Source of the DNA: a virus
DNA length: 23,550 nucleotides
Reading direction: 5' to 3' (one strand)
Virus record (IMG/VR): IMGVR_UViG_3300005589_000108
Span: 1 to 23,550 of that record
Position 1 is the first letter of the stretch. Each line of letters starts with the position of its first letter. Made by a program: the position numbers and the translations under genes. Shown one piece after another: positions 20,387 to 23,550 of this stretch. Under the pieces are notes generated by a model that did not search any database, had not been told where the DNA came from, and saw nothing but the letters and a program-made list of their open reading frames with translations.

Positions 20387-23300
20387 ATGGCATTTACTGC
20401 TGAAGAAGAAGCTGCTCTTCGTGAACTTTTGGATCGAGTTGATGTTAGTCAAACGCTTCAGAATCTTTATCTTTCTGATCCTATTCTTGCAAATAATACA
20501 AAATTAAAATTATTGCTTGGCGGATATAGTGTTGCGGATGGAAAAGATTTTGGTTGTACAGAACAGCAATTAATAGCAATTATTGCTCCGTTGTTGGGTA
20601 CGTCTCCGCCTGTTGAAGAGGAAGTGTCTGCATTTATTGTAACAATCAATGATAATACATTAATTGCAAATATTAATCCTGTTACAGGGATTGATTATGA
20701 TTATTGGATTGATACTGTAAATGACGATGTGGAGCCAGTTTTTCCAACAGGATTTACACAAGGTACTGCACCAACAAATAAGACATTAAGCACTTGGGTT
20801 GCAGAAATTTGGCATCGATATGTGTATAATACAGTTACAAGTACATTAACTGAGATACTACGTCAGGATGGTGGTAGGGGGATTACGATAACACCTGTTG
20901 ATAGCATCGTAGACATAGCTGTCACCGATTTAACATTAATCGCGGGGGCTAATGCACCGACGCAAATAATCTATGAGTTCGATACAGGGGCTGATAACGG
21001 AACAGGCATTGACCATTACGATCTGTGCTTTGCCGGTACTCAAACTGAATTAGTTACGGCTGCGGTTAGAGGTACACCAACAACAGTATCATCGCTGGTC
21101 CCCTTGGATGCCAACGAAGACGCAAATGTTTATTCCCTATGGGTTAGGATTACTGATGTCGCTGGTAATGTATCATTAGAAACTAAAAGCCTAACTGTTG
21201 ATATCACAATGGGGGCGCCGCTTGAGATAACGGCCTTCAGTGTTGACGATGACACAGACGGGGCTCCGTTCACATCAACTGTAAATTTAACGCTGCCTGC
21301 TGGGATGGATGAGATAATCCTTCAGATAAGTGATTCCACAACTCCAAGCGATGGATCGTCATCGTGGGCTGCTGCACCAGCCGATATAACTTTTACTGGT
21401 TTGGGAGTTTATGACGTTTATGCTTGGGGGAGGGATGCAACATTTCCAACTGGCATCAGTCCGATGGAATCGGCTTTAAGCGTAGCCGTTACTGATGCTG
21501 GGGCCAGCGGTGTAATTCTTCAATTCGCTGAAACATCATCAACCATTAGTGAAGAAGGCGCTCCGGCCCATGCTGTAGAAATAACCCGATCAAATGTAAC
21601 TGCCGGGGCTGTTAGCTGCACAATAAACGCAACCGCAGCAACAGATGTTCCAACTGCTGTTGCTGGAGAGAACTATCAACCGATTAGTAATATTGAAATA
21701 GCTATTGCTGATTCGGTCATTACTGTCGATCAGATCGTAGATATTCTATATAACAGGATTCCGCCAGGGCAATCCTTAGCCTTTGATCTGACACTGTCAG
21801 CGCCAGTCGGGGCTACGTTGGGTTCAAATACTGTTCATAGGGTCACTATCCAGCCGACGAATGGCTACTGGTCAACAGGTGATGTGGATTGGAATTATCC
21901 TCCGGCACTCCCTATTTCAGGCGCGATAAGCCCTGCAAGCAGTTCAACTGTTTCCGGATTTAAGATTGATGGGGGAGCAATTTCAAATATATGCGTCAAC
22001 CTTACCGGGACCACTGGAGTAACGATTGAAAATTGTGAGATAACAAACGCACGAAATTATGGAGTATTCCTACAGAATACGCAGAATCTAACGCTGCGTA
22101 ATTGTTATATTCATGATAACTGGGCTGGCGATGTTTTTGATAGGTTGGGCTATAACATCATGTTCGACGGTCAGAGTACTACAGATATTCAGAATATAGA
22201 TATCCTGGGTAATCGGATGGAGTGGAGTTCTGGCGGCATTCGCTTGTACTTGTGTAAAACAATGTCTGATGTTGTGATTGAGAATAATCACATGGTTGAC
22301 GCAATCCGTCATTCAAATGAGGGCCAGCACTTATTTGCTACAAACTGTTCTTGGGGAACAACGCCTCCGGTATTTCGTAGAAACAAATCAATCTTCTCAG
22401 TCAACCCGTTAGCTAATGGTGAAGACCATATAAACTTTTTTAAGTCTGGGAAGGGCAGTGGTGGAACGCCAGCAATTATAGAACTGAATTATTTCAAAGG
22501 CCAATCGCTGAGTAATGGCTCAGGAGCAACGTTCCTCGTTGGAGATAATGCAAGAAATCTAGCCGAAGGGAATTCACTTATAAAATACAACACATCTATA
22601 GAAAGTGGTGTAACTGGCATGGCTCTTATGGGAGGGGCCGATCAGAAATGTCACTACAATGATGGGTGGATGCCACCAGATTCGATATTTGTTGTTAAGG
22701 GAGAGTTACCAGGAAATAGCGCGGTTGGTGGTGTTATGCAGCGATCTGTACAAACGCCAAGGGGTGAATTCGATGATGCTGAATTTGGTGGGAATCGGAT
22801 GTGTTGGTATACCGATTTTAACACAGGGGCAGGGGCGCAGCTGAATAATTATTGGCGTCCAAATATAGGGGCAGATGGGTTTACGCCCAATCATGGAACA
22901 TACGCTGACCCGGTATCAGCCGAAACTGACGTTATTGGTTTCGATGACTCGCAAACAAATATCTCTATGCACGATGGAACTAACCAATTTAGTGAAAACT
23001 GGACCACATCCGGGGATATGTGGGTACAGGGGCGACATGAAATACTAACTCAACCTGCTATTGATGAAGGGATTGAAGTTATGTATTCATCCCAATCGTG
23101 TCCTGTTGGAAATGGCATTCTTACATACATTGATTCAACGACCAGCGTTACGTTCCAGGCCTATGGGGAGAGTGCTGGGGCCGCTGTTGATATATCGACA
23201 CCGGAATGGGATGACGGGACTGAAGATAATGATACCTGGCATGTGTTTTCTAGTAGTGGGGCATATGTACGAATATTGGTAACTGCTGCTAGTCTTCCTG

Positions 23301-23550
23301 GAGCCGATACGAATTGGACGATTAAGGTTACTAGGTTTGAAAAGGATGAGGTTATCCTCTATCCAGGTGTAACAGGACTGTGGACTGGATCAACTGGAAC
23401 AACTCCACCGGCTGGCAATGATCCAACTGTGCCAGTTATCACAGATCCTATCCCTGCCGGGACGATCACTGAAGATACCATAGTAGTCGATTGTTCAGCT
23501 TCAACTGCATCTCCAGCGGTAGGTGGATATGAGTGGTTTAGGAATGACGT
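20387..23550 (+). CDS. Giant modular tail adhesin (receptor-binding protein), partial at right edge
   Basis: The frame is open from ATG 20387 to the window end (1054 codons, no stop). Residues 1-75 are helical (EEEAALRELLDRVDVSQTLQ) and likely attach to the virion. About 80-155 is a compact domain. About 179-275 and 279-371 look like Ig/fibronectin-type beta-sandwiches (YSLWVRITDVAGNVSLETKS). About 375-487 resembles a Calx-beta domain (FAETSSTISEEGAPAHAVEI). About 520-770 is a parallel beta-helix: repeated GVTIENCEITNARNYGVF, then NLTLRNCYIHDN, then IDILGNRMEW, as in pectate-lyase-like tailspikes. The region after it is beta-rich, and a PKD/Ig-like domain begins near 1015. Probably binds or degrades a host surface polysaccharide; catalytic residues cannot be assigned by eye. 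Codon use shifts sharply near codon 160. Confidence 0.85.
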   Translation, partial: MAFTAEEEAALRELLDRVDVSQTLQNLYLSDPILANNTKLKLLLGGYSVADGKDFGCTEQQLIAIIAPLLGTSPPVEEEVSAFIVTINDNTLIANINPVTGIDYDYWIDTVNDDVEPVFPTGFTQGTAPTNKTLSTWVAEIWHRYVYNTVTSTLTEILRQDGGRGITITPVDSIVDIAVTDLTLIAGANAPTQIIYEFDTGADNGTGIDHYDLCFAGTQTELVTAAVRGTPTTVSSLVPLDANEDANVYSLWVRITDVAGNVSLETKSLTVDITMGAPLEITAFSVDDDTDGAPFTSTVNLTLPAGMDEIILQISDSTTPSDGSSSWAAAPADITFTGLGVYDVYAWGRDATFPTGISPMESALSVAVTDAGASGVILQFAETSSTISEEGAPAHAVEITRSNVTAGAVSCTINATAATDVPTAVAGENYQPISNIEIAIADSVITVDQIVDILYNRIPPGQSLAFDLTLSAPVGATLGSNTVHRVTIQPTNGYWSTGDVDWNYPPALPISGAISPASSSTVSGFKIDGGAISNICVNLTGTTGVTIENCEITNARNYGVFLQNTQNLTLRNCYIHDNWAGDVFDRLGYNIMFDGQSTTDIQNIDILGNRMEWSSGGIRLYLCKTMSDVVIENNHMVDAIRHSNEGQHLFATNCSWGTTPPVFRRNKSIFSVNPLANGEDHINFFKSGKGSGGTPAIIELNYFKGQSLSNGSGATFLVGDNARNLAEGNSLIKYNTSIESGVTGMALMGGADQKCHYNDGWMPPDSIFVVKGELPGNSAVGGVMQRSVQTPRGEFDDAEFGGNRMCWYTDFNTGAGAQLNNYWRPNIGADGFTPNHGTYADPVSAETDVIGFDDSQTNISMHDGTNQFSENWTTSGDMWVQGRHEILTQPAIDEGIEVMYSSQSCPVGNGILTYIDSTTSVTFQAYGESAGAAVDISTPEWDDGTEDNDTWHVFSSSGAYVRILVTAASLPGADTNWTIKVTRFEKDEVILYPGVTGLWTGSTGTTPPAGNDPTVPVITDPIPAGTITEDTIVVDCSASTASPAVGGYEWFRND

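Overview
The window is part of the genome of a tailed bacteriophage, most likely a short-tailed (podovirus-type) virus. The + strand carries a complete virion-assembly block in canonical order: HTH protein/putative small terminase, large terminase, portal, scaffold, SU10/DUF5309-type major capsid protein, adaptor, nozzle and receptor-binding proteins. No tape-measure, tail-tube or sheath gene lies between the adaptor and nozzle genes. Promoters match the bacterial sigma-70 consensus and ribosome sites are strong Shine-Dalgarno sequences, so the host is a bacterium; the sequence does not say which. No tRNA, integrase, CRISPR array or insertion sequence was seen.

Left third (1-5184, - strand): a presumed early/replication operon read right to left from a sigma-70 promoter at 5156-5184. 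It holds an unrecognised 443-aa protein, a translationally coupled 94-aa protein, a RecD/Dda-like SF1 helicase, two small proteins (74 and 79 aa), a structured RNA, a zinc-ribbon-like 121-aa protein and a 93-aa protein. A second, consensus-perfect promoter with two palindromic operators (174-254) drives a gene that runs off the left edge.

Middle (5185-7483): a 680-bp non-coding control region. It has two homologous arms in inverted orientation, an AT-rich core, four ~24-bp direct repeats and four 12-bp direct repeats, and is a good candidate replication origin. To its right, on the + strand, lie an unrecognised 269-aa protein with a structured leader, two tiny membrane peptides and a strong intrinsic terminator at 7043-7074. 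A hairpin-rich and A/C-rich gap follows, ending in an operator palindrome and a sigma-70 promoter.

Right half (7484-23550, + strand): packaging, head and tail genes, closely packed and often overlapping by 1-4 nt. The last gene is a very large modular adhesin (Ig-like, Calx-beta-like, beta-helix, beginning of a PKD-like domain) that is open at the right edge. Its codon usage changes abruptly about 160 codons after the start, which suggests a swapped receptor-binding module.

The most interesting observation is a pair of homologous structured RNAs, one after the portal gene (12217-12374, +) and one in the early operon (929-1097, -). Their primary sequence has diverged, but at least five helices are kept by compensatory changes. 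Each fills the whole gap between one stop codon and the next start codon, and each precedes a gene with a poor Shine-Dalgarno sequence. I do not recognise the family. Several perfect hairpins inside late coding genes are also notable, above all a 15-bp perfect stem at 15195-15231.
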